DNA of 64,000 nucleotides from Panaeolus papilionaceus (lineage: Eukaryota; Basidiomycota; Agaricomycetes; Agaricales), in NCBI GenBank assembly GCA_015501605.1, contig JADNRZ010000013.1:1488001-1552000 (forward strand), in the 5' to 3' direction. Below the pieces are notes generated by a model, which was given only the letters and a program-made list of their open reading frames with translations, was not told the DNA's origin and did no database searches. Positions within the stretch are counted from its first letter, which is position 1. Each line of letters opens with the position of its first letter. A program made the translations under genes and the position numbers. Below are positions 35,843 to 46,860 of the stretch, one piece after another.

Positions 35843-38116
35843 ATGCCTGTCACCATCCAACGCAACGGCCTTGCGCTCCTCACACTCGCCATCCGTTTTG
35901 TTTTTGCGTCGCCTACAGTATGGAAAGCCATTAGGATTACGAAGGATCACGATACAGCTACCGTCCCTCGCCCTCCTGCAGACGACCCAGCTGAATTCTG
36001 GTTCCATGTTGGCGTGAGCGTTGTGCTAGTCCTAGCTGGCGGCGTTTTCGCTGGGTACGTACTTCATCTTTTATAAAGAATGAGCTTGGCGACGCTAATA
36101 ACCTTCTCCTCGCTTCTGAATCTGAAGCTTGACGCTGGGACTAATGGGCTTAGATGAGCTCCATCTGCGCGTTCTGTCAATATCGTCTGAGAATCCAAAG
36201 GAGAAAGCGAATGCGCAGAAAGGTACGATAATTTACGATGAGCTGAGCGCTTTGATCCCGATCTTTGCCTTTGCCCTAGTTCTGAACCTATTGCAGAAGG
36301 GACGTCATTGGGTGTTAGTGGTACGTCCTGTTTCATAGTTGGTTAAGAGGTCCTTTTTGAATAGGCTGTCTCCTCAGGTCCTTCTCCTAAGCAACGTCGT
36401 ATGTCTTCTCCCTTGGAGTCTTACACAATGTCAATCTGAAAACCGGCGTGTAGATCGTAAACGAGAGTTTACCGATATTTCTTGACAACGCAGTAGGTCT
36501 TCCTTACTCTCCTCTGCTATTGGTCGTGTAACCCCTCGTTGCGCATAGATTGGTGGAGGCGTAGGAGCCATTTTGATTTCAACAGCTGCTATCGGTACGC
36601 ACCATCATTCAGCCACCTCGCTTCTCTCGTATTCATAATCTTAAATCTGCAGTTGTATTCGGGTATGAGACCATTGGTCGACCTTTGTGATATCTTGCTT
36701 ACCATGCACCTTCTCTCATTTACTACACAGAGAGTGCGTTTTCTTGTTCCCTGATTATAAAGCCATGTCTTATTCCGTGTTCTAGGATCATACCTCAAGC
36801 AATAAGTGTTCGCTATGGTCTCATCGTAGGTGCAGCATGCGCACCTCTGGTCAAATTCATGATGTATCTCTTCGGTGCGTCATCTCCGGTGATCCATCCC
36901 ACGCTCATCAACCTGATCGTCTACATGTCATCTCACTGACACCCACCACAACCACAGCCCCTCTCGCATACCCCATTGCAATACTGCTTGACCTTGTTCT
37001 GGGCGTCGACAAGCACCACACCTACAAAAAAGCCGAACTCAAGTCGTTCTTGCAGTTCCACCGGAATGGGGAAGAACCGCTTCGTGATGAGGAGATATCT
37101 ATCCTGAACGGTGTTCTTGAGCTCAACACGAAGAACGTTGAGACAATTATGACGCCTCTACGAGTAATTGAAGTTCCCACTTTGTACGATGGATGATTAC
37201 AGTTGACATATTGCTGTTAAACAGGACGCGGTCGTGCTCAGCGCGGATGATATCCTAGACCACAACGCCGTATCAGCAATCCTACAAAGCGGGTACTCAA
37301 GATTCCCCGTCCACGAGCCAGGAAAACCCACTTCGTTTATCGGGTTACTCCTAATAAAGAAGGTTACCTCTCAACACTTTGTCGCATTTATTTTTCTCCG
37401 CTAACAGCTTGAGAATTGTACGTGTAGCTCCTCACATACGACCCCCATCAAGCATTGCCTGTATCGGCATTCCCACTCTCGATATTACCTGAAGCGCACC
37501 CCTCTGTAAATTGTTTCCAGGCGTTACATTACTTGTTCGTATTCTCTCTTTTCCGTGGTTGAAAATAACTAAAATTAATATATCAATTAGCCAAACCGGA
37601 CGCGCTCACCTGCTTCTCGTGAGTCAAACGCCAGGTAAATCAGGGGGAGCGATAGGAATTGTAACTCTTGAGGATATCATTGAGGTACGACAATAAAATC
37701 CACAGCTACGTTCTGGATAAAAAAGTATTCTCAATACGTGCAGGAGATCCTAGCAGAAGAGATCGTAGATGAAACAGACCAATACCGCGACAATCTCACC
37801 AAGGCTCGAGCTCGGCGATCAACAACATCAACGGTAATGCAAGGGTATGCTACACCTTCTTTTTCCTCATTACTATCCTCTCATATATCCTAGAATCGTC
37901 GAGCGTCGCCGCGCCCTAACCTCCATAGAACTAGAATGGGCAAACGAGAGCACGACACTGTTATCGCATATCAACGGTCGCTCAATTTCGCTCGATACGA
38001 GCGTGATTCGCAAGTACGATTTCGGTGATGCTGTCACGGTAGGGTTAAATGGGCTGACGAGGGGCACGAAGCTTAGAGGTGGCGAGGATGTGGATATCGA
38101 GAGTGCGGGGCATTAA
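35843..38116 (+). CDS. CNNM/Mam3-type membrane protein, DUF21 plus CBS pair (474 aa, 15 exons)
   Basis: Exons: 35843..36054, 36128..36222, 36280..36320, 36378..36398, 36454..36492, 36549..36594, 36653..36662, 36731..36733, 36786..36874, 36958..37163, 37225..37362, 37428..37534, 37591..37684, 37744..37844, 37894..38116. The family acts in divalent-metal (Mg/Mn) homeostasis; yeast Mam3 is vacuolar. The CNNM/DUF21 core has about four membrane segments with FAGLTLGLMGLDELHLRVL, HWVLVVLLLSN, VNESLPIFLD, GGGVGAILISTAAI and FGEIIPQAISVRYGL. Two CBS motifs follow (MTPLR, VLSADD, SGYSRFPVHE, then GAIGIVTLEDIIEEILAEEI). Two exons are tiny (10 nt and, proposed here, 3 nt). The 3-nt exon AGA supplies the Glu of the conserved FGEIIPQ and replaces an unusually long 123-nt intron by two of 68 and 52 nt. 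Confidence 0.88.
36731..36733 (+). other. Proposed 3-nt micro-exon of the CNNM-type gene
   Basis: AGA, preceded by TACTACACAG (acceptor) and followed by GTGCGT (donor). Joined to GG at the end of exon 7 and G at the start of the next exon, it reads Gly-Glu-Ile-Ile. This restores the family motif FGEIIPQ, which would otherwise lack its Glu. Confidence 0.6.
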
Positions 38117-40562
38117 ATTTCAAATATGGAGCTGTTTCTTGCGTTTGAGTTGCTTCTCAGAATGTGTACTTGTGTAATTGAACAACCGTAATAGCGCTCT
38201 GATTTGTATACAACTTCGATCATGTCCTTATATACTTGTAAATATATCGCTCCTGTCTTTCTAGTACACGTGTCTCCCTCTGCTGCTGTTACCCACTCTT
38301 CGTCTTGACTCGTACTCCTTTCAATTGTTTCCTATCTTCACCTACACTTATCCCCTCTCGTCATCTCGCCTCCGATGTACTTTACCTGTCTCCGTAATTC
38401 CCTATTGCGCTCTAGTTTGGTGATCACGGGCGTGTTTCAGACGCCACAGAACCACACAATATCGTCCCTCGTGAGTTCTCCCGACTGATTTTTCGCGTTG
38501 CCGTTGTGGAAGAGGAAAGTGCCTCTTGGTGAGGATAGTGGTAGACAGAAGAAGCGGGGCGAGTGTATAGAACAAAAATAGAATAGAGGTTCCCTAGCGA
38601 GGGAACAGTGTGATGAGGACATGAAGGGTGACGTGTGAAGTAAGGGCGCAACAGGCTGAGCGTGGCTTAGAGAAATTCGCTCGGGGAAGAGAGTGGGGCA
38701 ACAACTGATATCGATTGAGGGGGGATTCGTACTATAAGTGAGAAAGAGATAGTGAATGTGATACTCTCGCGCCGCCCAGACTTTGTAAAATGCAAGTAAG
38801 TGTCCGTGTTTTCAAGGAGAAGGAATGAATAGAGACTCCAAATATTCTTGACTGGCATTTCATCCTTGTCTCGTCGCTCGCTGAACGCTTCCCTGAGTCG
38901 AGGTGACCAGGCTCGAAGTGGGGCGGAGCGCGAACAGGAAGGGTGGATGCAAGGGTTGAATAAATAGGAGGTAAAGAAGAGGAAATGGATCAGGAGTGGT
39001 GTGATTTTAACAAAGCGGGTGTTGCGAACTGAAATGTGATCTACTGAATAGGGGTTATTCCTCGATAAGAAATGAGGAGTCTCCGAACCCGATGAGGCGA
39101 GCAGGGAGGATGGGAAAATAAGAAAAATAAGGATGAATTTTAATTACCGAACCTTTGACCCTTATACCCGTCGCTATTCCGTTGTGAAGTTCTCGTTGGT
39201 GGCCATTGAGGTTTAACGTGGTGATGCGCCCAGGAAGGTTGACCGTTGGGGAATATGGATAGGGGTGAGAGACTGAATTAGGGAGGTGGGGTTTTGATGC
39301 GTTGATGCGCGGTTGAACGCGCGACGTGATTAGTGGACGCTTGTTGTGTTCGCGCTTGGATATACACATGTATGGTGCCCTTAAACGCATTTCAGAATAC
39401 AAAGACGACATGTGCCTAAGGAGAAGAAGGTGCGCTCAGTGAGGTCCAGAGGGCTGTGGTTAGAAGAGGGACATTGAGACAAGAGAGACAAAATGCAGGA
39501 AGACTTGGACCGAGGCAGACGTCGAAGATGGCGACGCTAAACGACCGTGAAGGATATGAATTACGACAGAGACTGACAGAGACCATAACCGACGACAGCG
39601 GTGATTGAGAACGAAAGCCAACGACATCAAACGACTAGGAGGCGAATATAACACTGTTAGAGACACTGTGAGACTGGGAGATGACGGCTGGTGGAGCTGA
39701 AAAGAGGAACAGAAGCGAAGACAAACACAGGCACGAAGACTAGTGAGTCGAAAGTGATCCAAGTTTCGACGCGTGCTAGAATATAATCGACAAAAGAAAA
39801 AATGAGGTCAAACGACAGGTTATGGAGTGGAAAGTTGGGAAAGACCGGAGGAGTATGGGATAGGAGGTACAGATAGACGTATCACAAGACGAAAGTGACA
39901 ACGCATGTAGCTTGGCAACTACGCGTTATGCGGGTTTCATCTTTGTCACCAGTCAGAAAGCACAGAGGGCGCACGAAGGAGCTGAAAGTCATCATGTTAT
40001 TCAACATGAAACATCGAGCTAGAAATTGAGGCAAGGCGGACGTAATGTTGAGGAAAGGAGGACGAAAATAAGTAAACAGGTTGATGGATCCGAGTACAAA
40101 AGCGAAGAAACGGGACAAAATCATTCACGTACTTTATAATATACTCGCTCCATTTCATGTGAATGCGATACCCCAGACCACGACGCGTTGCGCTACACCC
40201 CTTTATTTCTCCTCCTACCGGTTCTCAATGAAGTCGGGCCAAGGTGTAAGTGTGACCTCACAAGTATCGATATTAAGAACAGGAGACTTCGTCGGGGACG
40301 CATCGACCGAAGCTTTGTAATGCAGAAAGACGGGGTAACGCAAGGGTCAGTGCTGGGTATGGAGAAAACACGTGAAGCGATTATTTGGTTTTGTTAGTAT
40401 TGAATGCCTTCTCGGTGACGGTAACTTGTTGAGCGGTTGGCCATGTGATTGTTTTGTCTCTTACAGGTTTAAGTTAAACAGCATCCACCATTGCTCGGTG
40501 CTTAAAAACCCGCTCCAGCCCGGAGTCTCATCTACTTCCACCCTCCCATTATCGTCTCTATC
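38117..40562. other. 2.4 kb without a recognisable gene, A/G-rich on the plus strand
   Basis: Frames on the minus strand are rich in Ser/Leu/Phe/Pro because the opposite strand is pyrimidine-rich, like the long thiolase intron. No domain is seen. A sequence at 38426-38507 recurs inverted at 46183-46262. GTGGTTAGA with flanks near 39452 recurs near 43063. Probably decayed duplicated DNA. Confidence 0.4.
38426..38507 (+). repeat. Dispersed 80-bp repeat, copy 1
   Basis: GGGCGTGTTTCA, a variable stretch, ACCACACAATATCGTCCC and GTGAGTTCTCCCGACTG are shared with the minus strand at 46183-46262. The conserved part continues through GTGAGT, so the pieces may be an exon end with its splice donor from an unidentified gene. 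Confidence 0.55.
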
Positions 40563-42507
40563 ATGTCTCTTCAAACTGGAAAAGCTTCTCTCTATGAAAA
40601 GCACCCAGACGACGTTGTCATCGTCTCAGCTGTCCGCTCTGCTATCACCAAGGTAGGTGGCATTCTCTTCCCATGCACCCCCCAGATCTAACCCCGTTTT
40701 ACAGGGCAAAAAGGGTGGATTCAAAGACACCCGTCCCGAGGTTATCCTCTCGCACGTCCTCCGCGCCTCATACACCAAGATCAACCTCGACCCCAAGCTC
40801 ATTGAGGACATCTCTGTCGGCAATGTCCTCCCCCCAGCAGGTGGAGCCTCAGCAGCACGCATGGCCGCTCTTCACGCTGGCATCCCTGTCGAGTCCAGCG
40901 TCAACACCGTCAACAGGCAGTGCTCGTCTGGTTTGACTGCGATCAGCCAAATCGCCAACGAGATTAGGTCAAGGCAGATTGATATTGGTATTGGTGAGTC
41001 GTCTTGTTCTGTATTTTGGGGATGTTGAGGTGCAGCAGTGGATCCGAGTGGGACTCATGTCCCATTTTTCTACCGTTCTCGCTCATTCATTGAATGAAGA
41101 GCCTTACCTCGCACCCTGCTCCTTCCTCCCCCATCCCCCTCACGTCAAACACCGTCCTAACCACCTTCTTTTCTCAGGTGCCGGTGTCGAGTCCATGACC
41201 TTTGGCACACGCGCAGCTCCTGATTTTGCAGATGAGGTCCTTGAGAACAAGGACGCGGAGGATTGCCTCCTCCCTATGGGTATCACATCTGAAAACGTCG
41301 CCAAGGAGTACGGCATCACTCGTGCCGTTCAGGATGCTTTCGCTGCAAAATCTTTCCAGAAGGCTGCTGCTGCTAACAAGGCCGGCAAATTCAAGGCTGA
41401 GATTGTCCCCATAAAGACCAAGATCATTGACCCCAAGACAGAGAAGGAGCACGAGATTGTCGTGGACCAGGATGATGGGATTAGGGATGGTGTTACCGCT
41501 GAGAGCTTGGCCAAGCTCAAGCCTGCTTTCGCGAAGGATGGTGCTACCCATGCTGGTGAGTTCTTTTCCCCTATTCATTTTCTCTTCGCCTCCGCCTCTC
41601 CCTTTCTTTTCTTCTTTTTTTTCTGTTCATTCTCCATCAATTTTTTCCTCCTATACGCCCATTTTACGCGTATATCCCCACTTTTTCACGCTCTTTCTGT
41701 CCTATCACTTCCCTTTCTTTGTTTACGCCCCTCAATAGTTCATCTTTACGTCGACTACTATCTCGACGTTATTATTTTGAAAATTTCAATCCCCTATTCA
41801 CGTGTATTCCAACGACTTTGATTTTTAACTCATCCAACGGCGACGAGCACCTATATTTCCCCTTCTTTCATCTTGCCTTCATCCCCGTTCTGTTCTGTTG
41901 TGTTCATAACTCTAGACTCTTTGGGGCGTTTATCCCCTATTCTTTATTTATTATCCCCACATTCTCGCATCCTTCGTCCTTTCCCATACACGTGTCTTTT
42001 TACTCTCTTGACCTCTCAACTCGTTCCCTTGACTCAAGCTAACTCATTCGCCCAGGTAATGCCTCCCAGGTCTCTGATGGTGCCGCCGCCGTCGTCCTTG
42101 CCCGCCGCTCTGTAGCCCAACGCCTCGGCCTCCCCATCATTGGCAAATACGTCAACTCCGCTACCATCGGTGTCCCTCCCCGCGTCATGGGTATCGGCCC
42201 TGCCTTCGCTATCCCCCGTGTCCTCCAAGTCACCAGTCTCACCCTCACCGACATCGACTTTTTCGAGATCAACGAGGCCTTCGCCAGCCAGGCTGTGATG
42301 AGTGTTGAGCATTTGAAGATCCCGTATGAGAAGGTGAATATTAATGGAGGTGCTATTGCGATTGGCCATCCTCTTGGATGTACGGGTGCGCGACAGGTTG
42401 CGACTGGTATGCAGGTCGCGAGACAGACGGGAGGAAGGGTGTTTGTGACGAGTATGTGTATCGGAAGTGGGATGGGGATGGCTGCTGTTTTTGTTAGCGA
42501 GCATTAG
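40563..42507 (+). CDS. 3-ketoacyl-CoA thiolase (402 aa, 4 exons)
   Basis: Model: join(40563..40652, 40705..40993, 41178..41555, 42056..42507). It splits 3-ketoacyl-CoA with CoA into acetyl-CoA and a shortened acyl-CoA, the last step of beta-oxidation. Landmarks: VIVSAVRSAITKGKKGGFKD, nucleophile Cys in NRQCSSGLTAISQIANEIRS, SQVSDGAAAVVLARR, FFEINEAFASQAV, active His in GGAIAIGHPLGCTGARQ, and the second Cys in CIGSGMGMAAVF. The length and the KTKIIDPKTEKEHEIVVDQD insert fit the ACAA1/POT1 peroxisomal type. I see neither a clear PTS2 at the N-terminus nor a C-terminal SKL (it ends VSEH), so location is open. Intron 3 is 500 nt, about nine times the usual intron here, and strongly pyrimidine-rich. 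Confidence 0.95.
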
Positions 42508-43454
42508 GATTCTGACGATGTCGTGAGGAGGGGAGTAGCGTAGATAAAATTAATGCCTGTCTTGTTGTATACCTTGTAGATATATTTATAGTCTTTTATT
42601 TCATAGTCATTTTGACCGAATCATTGTTTTGGGTTTAGGACGAATCACAAATTGAGGGAATGATGGCGTAGGTTTTGGTTTCGTCAAAGATAAAGACATC
42701 CAAGCTATGTAGTCGCGAGTTGCAAGGGTGAAGTGTGTCCTGAGATTCGAGTAAGATGGATGCGACGATAGATTTGAGTGATTTTTAACGGGTTCTGGAT
42801 TCGCGTTTGCACTAAGAGAGTGGGTAACCTTGATTCGTTCATGTCGTGTTTAAATTTCTAGCTTCAAAGCATTTCTTAGTATAGCTTTTCGGGAAAGATT
42901 TACAGGCCTTGATGAGCACACCACAGCGGGATGACGAACGGAAACAGGACAAAAACAAATGGATGCTGGATGGATAGGAGAGGTGTGAGGGTGAGGGTGA
43001 CGCTGCAAGGTGAGTGAAATGAATGGGATGCGCTTGGTTGCAAGCACGTGGGTGGAGCGCTGTGGTTAGACGAGGGTGCCTGGGCAATGGACACGAAGTT
43101 CAGGTCGATGAGGGGTGACACTCAGGGATGACAAAAGAAAGCGGAAATTGACATATGTAACAAGGAAAAGAAACGAAGAAAATGGATATTGAATTAGTTT
43201 TTAACCAGTGTTATTTTGATAGCAATGACTCCTAAGATTCTAAGACGTTACTGGCCATTGTATTCGTCCTTTCATTGTGAATCACGGTCTATATCCAGCC
43301 TCGCTCAGGGTCGGGACTCCAAATAAAATGCATTGCGGGGGACGCGGAAGTTCCACCGGCCAATAGAGATGTCGCAACAGTGCATGTTGTCTCTTAACAT
43401 TGGATCTCAAATTTTGGACATCAGCTGGCAGATATTAGACCTACCAAACCCACA
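42508..43454. other. Intergenic, no gene recognised
   Basis: 3' region of the thiolase gene, followed by a G/A-rich stretch (42840-43130) of the same character as 38.4-40.1 kb. Confidence 0.4.
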
Positions 43455-44705
43455 ATGTCGACGAATGATGATGACTATAAGATCCTCATGATCAATGGTC
43501 CGATCAGTCTCGTACCAGTAGAACCTAAAGACGTGAAGGGGAAAGATTTGTGGGTCTACATGTACGTTTTAGTTTATTCAGCTGTCTATTTTGAATTCTT
43601 AGCGAGGACTTGGACTCTGCTCTTTTCCAGTCTCATGGGCCCCACAGGTGCTGGAAAGAGCGCCGTAAGTGTCGATCAATCAAGTATTTACCAAGTTATC
43701 GTCCCTCACTCAATAGCACACCTTCTCGCATCAGTTCATCGAGGCTCTGTCGCCCAGCCAGAATCTGGATATATCAAAAGATTCACTGGACAGCGTCACT
43801 CAAGTTGTCACCTGCTATCGAGTGGTCAATGTGGTCAATGGCGCGCATTACATCTACGCCGTGATGGACACCCCAGGGTTTCTGGACACCAGCCTATCAG
43901 AAAGCAGAATCATCACAATGATTGAAGAGAAACTTGGTGGTATACGGTGCGTCATCAACTGTTAAGTGAGGCGACATGCTGAAAAACTTGGATACTTGTT
44001 CTCAGACAAGCCACTGAGCGACTTGCCGTATCCCTCCTCTACTTCCAACCAATAACTGATATCCGGATGGGGGGTTCGAAACGCGGTGCAGTTAAGGTCC
44101 TCAGAGCTTTCGCGAAGTCATTCAACGCCACCGGTCTCAGTGTGGTAACGACGATGTGGAATTGCATTTTGACTCCCAAACAAATTGATGATGCCAGTCG
44201 CCGCTTGGAGAGCCTGAAAAACGAAGTATTTACAGTACGTGGACTTGCTCATATTCAAGAAGTGTTATTCAATGCCTTCCGCTAATAGAATTCACCTCTA
44301 CCTAACATCATGATCACAAAGTTTGAGTTTTCCAGATGCTCGGCACTGACTGTGCTCGATGAACCTTATGGTGGATGGTTCTTCGAGTCAAATTCAAGAC
44401 GTCTAGACTCTGAGTATCAATCCTCCATTCGCGATAGCTTGATTCAGCGCATCGCAAATTTGCAACAGCGTCTGCGTGTCCTTGCAGACGACAAAAGGGA
44501 CATGATGACACATGGAGATGAATGTGGCGAGCTTGTGGAACTTCTTGAGGCGCAAGAGAGGGCGGCGTTGGATGACTTGCAGTCATTTTCTTATGACCTT
44601 TGTGTTCTGGACCCCGAAGCATATCAACCTCTTTCCAGGTCTCCCTTTCCCTCCACATCCTCCATCACTGCCCTCTGCAGCCCCATCTTCCTCGTCCTAT
44701 CTTAA
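43455..44705 (+). CDS. G-domain protein, AIG1/septin-like P-loop GTPase family (332 aa, 5 exons)
   Basis: Model: join(43455..43561, 43631..43664, 43735..43946, 44006..44234, 44289..44705). The short exon 2 (34 nt) carries the P-loop ILMGPTGAGKSA (G1). Exon 3 has SKDSLDSVTQVVTCYRV (likely switch region) and AVMDTPGF (G3, DxxG). Exon 4 has SVVTTMWN at the place of G4, without a classical NKxD. The C-terminal part is predicted coiled coil (SLIQRIANLQQRLRVLADDK; ELLEAQERAALDD). Proteins of this build are expanded in Agaricomycetes; their role is not established. The C-terminus after PEAYQPLSR may be altered by an unseen last intron. A second, split copy of this gene type lies at 45075 and 50205. 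Confidence 0.78.
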
Positions 44706-45074
44706 CCGATTAGCGCGCCTGGTACCCCTGAAACAATTACTCAGAAGAAAGTAGTATAAGCTGATTCTGATTTTACAGTAGTTTGTTCAAGCTCAGAAAA
44801 ACCCTCGAATCACAATTATCCAATGTGTCTATGTCTAAATTATACGGTGCCAAATACCATGTAGATTTCGGATCAACGATCACAATGTGGAATAAAGATA
44901 GAACTTTGCTGAAAGTCTTTCACACTAAGGATGGGTAGACATGGTCCTTGGCCAATGCTGGCTCCGCAACCTTAATTTAGAGCGGTCCATCACTGAAAAG
45001 ATCACCCTCATCGGAGAAACTCTACTTATCATCCCTTACCTCTGACCACGAACGTTTCTTCCTTTGTCATTGAT
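44706..45074. other. Intergenic between the GTPase copies
   Basis: No gene recognised. Confidence 0.4.
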
Positions 45075-45438
45075 ATGAACACACAACATCAAGCACCACC
45101 AGACCTTGGATTTCTCATACCAAAATATCCATTGAGAGTTGTACCATTGACCCATGTAGAATGTGCAGCCAAACTGCTACTCGTCCATATGTCAGTGGCC
45201 GCCTAGGGTGACCTCGATTAAAATGAGAAAGAAAGCTCATATTACTGCTTTCGCCAGTCTGATAGGCCCGACTGGTTCAGGGAAGAGTGCTGTAAGGAGC
45301 TCTTCATTATCGTTCATTTGTGCATCTACAATTGACGATTTTCCTCCCACCAGTTTGTGGAGTCGCTATCTCCAGACCTGAAGCTAGAGATTTCAAAAGA
45401 CTCCCTGGAAAGCGTAACACAGAGTGTCGCCTGCTATC
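45075..45438 (+). pseudogene. 5' half of a split G-domain GTPase gene
   Basis: Exon 1 45075..45190, exon 2 45258..45291 (34 nt, P-loop ILIGPTGSGKSA) and the start of exon 3 from 45354 (FVESLSPDLKLEISKDSLES, then VTQSVACY). Exon phases and the 34-nt P-loop exon are the same as in the intact gene at 43455. Homology ends sharply after CTGCTATC at 45438; the following DNA is unrelated A/G-rich sequence without the DTPG motif. The missing remainder, beginning at exactly the next codon, is found on the other strand at 51465-50205. Confidence 0.75.
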
Positions 45439-46182
45439 CTAGATGTAGAGTACGTCTGAGTTTGAAGGATATGGCTGGTAGTGCTGGGGACAATGAGAGA
45501 GCGTGTCGTAAGGAAAGAGTGGGGTGGGAGACGGTCAGAGAGGTACGTTGGATGAGGTGAGGCGGCGATGCTAAATACCAAGACACGACCAGAAAGGACG
45601 AGATATGAAGAAGAGGATCTAATATGTGTAACGCATGGTGAATTCAGCCATAGAACGAAAAATAAAGTGTAAGCTGGATTAACCGATACGATTTGATACG
45701 ATGACAGGACAGCACACAAACGAACGCGTCACTCGGCTCTGCGGTGATGACAGCTCCGCAACCTCAGTAAACCAGTGGCGGAGAACAATCCATGTTCAAA
45801 TATTTACAAATCATAATCAATACTGAGAGGGACGATGAAATGAGGGGCCTAAAATGCTGGGAAAAAACAGGCACTCACTGGTTAAGTGGTCCTCACCTGC
45901 ATATCGTCCAGTGGACCGGACGAGGAGGGAGGATCAGTGCAGTGCAGCTACGAGCTCGCATGAAAAGGGGAGCAGAAAACAAGATACGAAGAGGACGATC
46001 CTGTTGGTGGGCGCACAATGAACATTGAGATCCAAGGTGTGGAGCATTTCGGGAAACGCTGAAGCAAGCGACTTTGGAAATTCGTGGAATGTGCAAGTGA
46101 GTAGACATACAGAAAATTGTGATGATATTCAATTTAAAAGCTACAGGAATTACACCTAATCAAGCAAAATGTGGTCAGTGAA
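45439..46182. other. A/G-rich sequence right of the GTPase break
   Basis: No gene is seen. It begins at the point where GTPase homology stops and has the same purine-rich plus strand as 46.5-47.3 kb. Confidence 0.4.
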
Positions 46183-46262
46183 CGGCAACGCGAAAAATCA
46201 GTCGGGAGAACTCACGTGGGACGATATTGTGTGGTCCTAGGGACTCGTTGTGAAACACGCCC
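46183..46262 (-). repeat. Dispersed 80-bp repeat, copy 2 (inverted)
   Basis: Minus-strand match to 38426-38507. It directly adjoins the end of the thiolase pseudogene homology. Confidence 0.55.
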
Positions 46263-46860
46263 GTGATGACGTCGATCTCAAGAATAGAGCAAGAGGATGA
46301 GGAGAGCGCCAGCGAGGACGGGAAGATGGCGAAGGTGGATCTGATACCCATGGCGCGGGGGGAGACGTCAGTGGTGGCGCTGTTAATATACCAGCCGAGC
46401 AAGGGATGGCTAAAGCGTTGTGCAACGGAGTGGCGGGCGAGGATGACAGCGGTGGCTCCATCAGAGACTTTGGAGACATTACGTGGGGATAGGGGGTTAG
46501 TCTGAGATCAAGAACGGAGACGAGTCAAGGAATAAGCGAGAAAGGGACGCAGGGAGGGCGTAGTGAAAAGAAACGACATGTGTATGGGAAAGAACGAATG
46601 AAAAGAGAAGGCGGGAGTAAACACCTGAACGAGTATAGTAGAGCGAAGGGTAAAAATTAAGAGTAAATGTAGAGACGAGGCAATGTTGTGAGAGGAGATA
46701 AATGTAAAGATAGGAAGCAATTGGAAAAAGTACGAGTGGGACGAGGAGTGGGTAATGAAATGAAAGCAGAGGGAAACGTGCGTACGGTCAAGACGGGAGC
46801 GAGACCATAGGGTGGACAGGCGAAGAAACGGGGATACACTCATTGAACAAAGAGACGTGA
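46250..46860 (-). pseudogene. Thiolase pseudogene fragment with part of its long intron
   Basis: On the minus strand 46483-46250 matches the start of thiolase exon 4 (VSKVSDGATAVILARHSVAQ, then YINSATTDVSPRAMGI), with frame-preserving substitutions at first and later shifts. Upstream (46484 to about 46860) it keeps pieces of the 500-nt intron, such as TTTCCCATACAC-TGTC and CTTGACTC. The intron acceptor CAG has become CAC. Because intron sequence is kept, this is a DNA-level copy, not a retrocopy. It is inverted relative to the functional gene at 40563. The catalytic His and both Cys regions are missing. Confidence 0.75.

Noticed and set aside
38424..40124. Several minus-strand frames of 60-120 codons
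   Set aside because: Composition follows the pyrimidine-rich strand; no recognisable domain, start context or exon structure.
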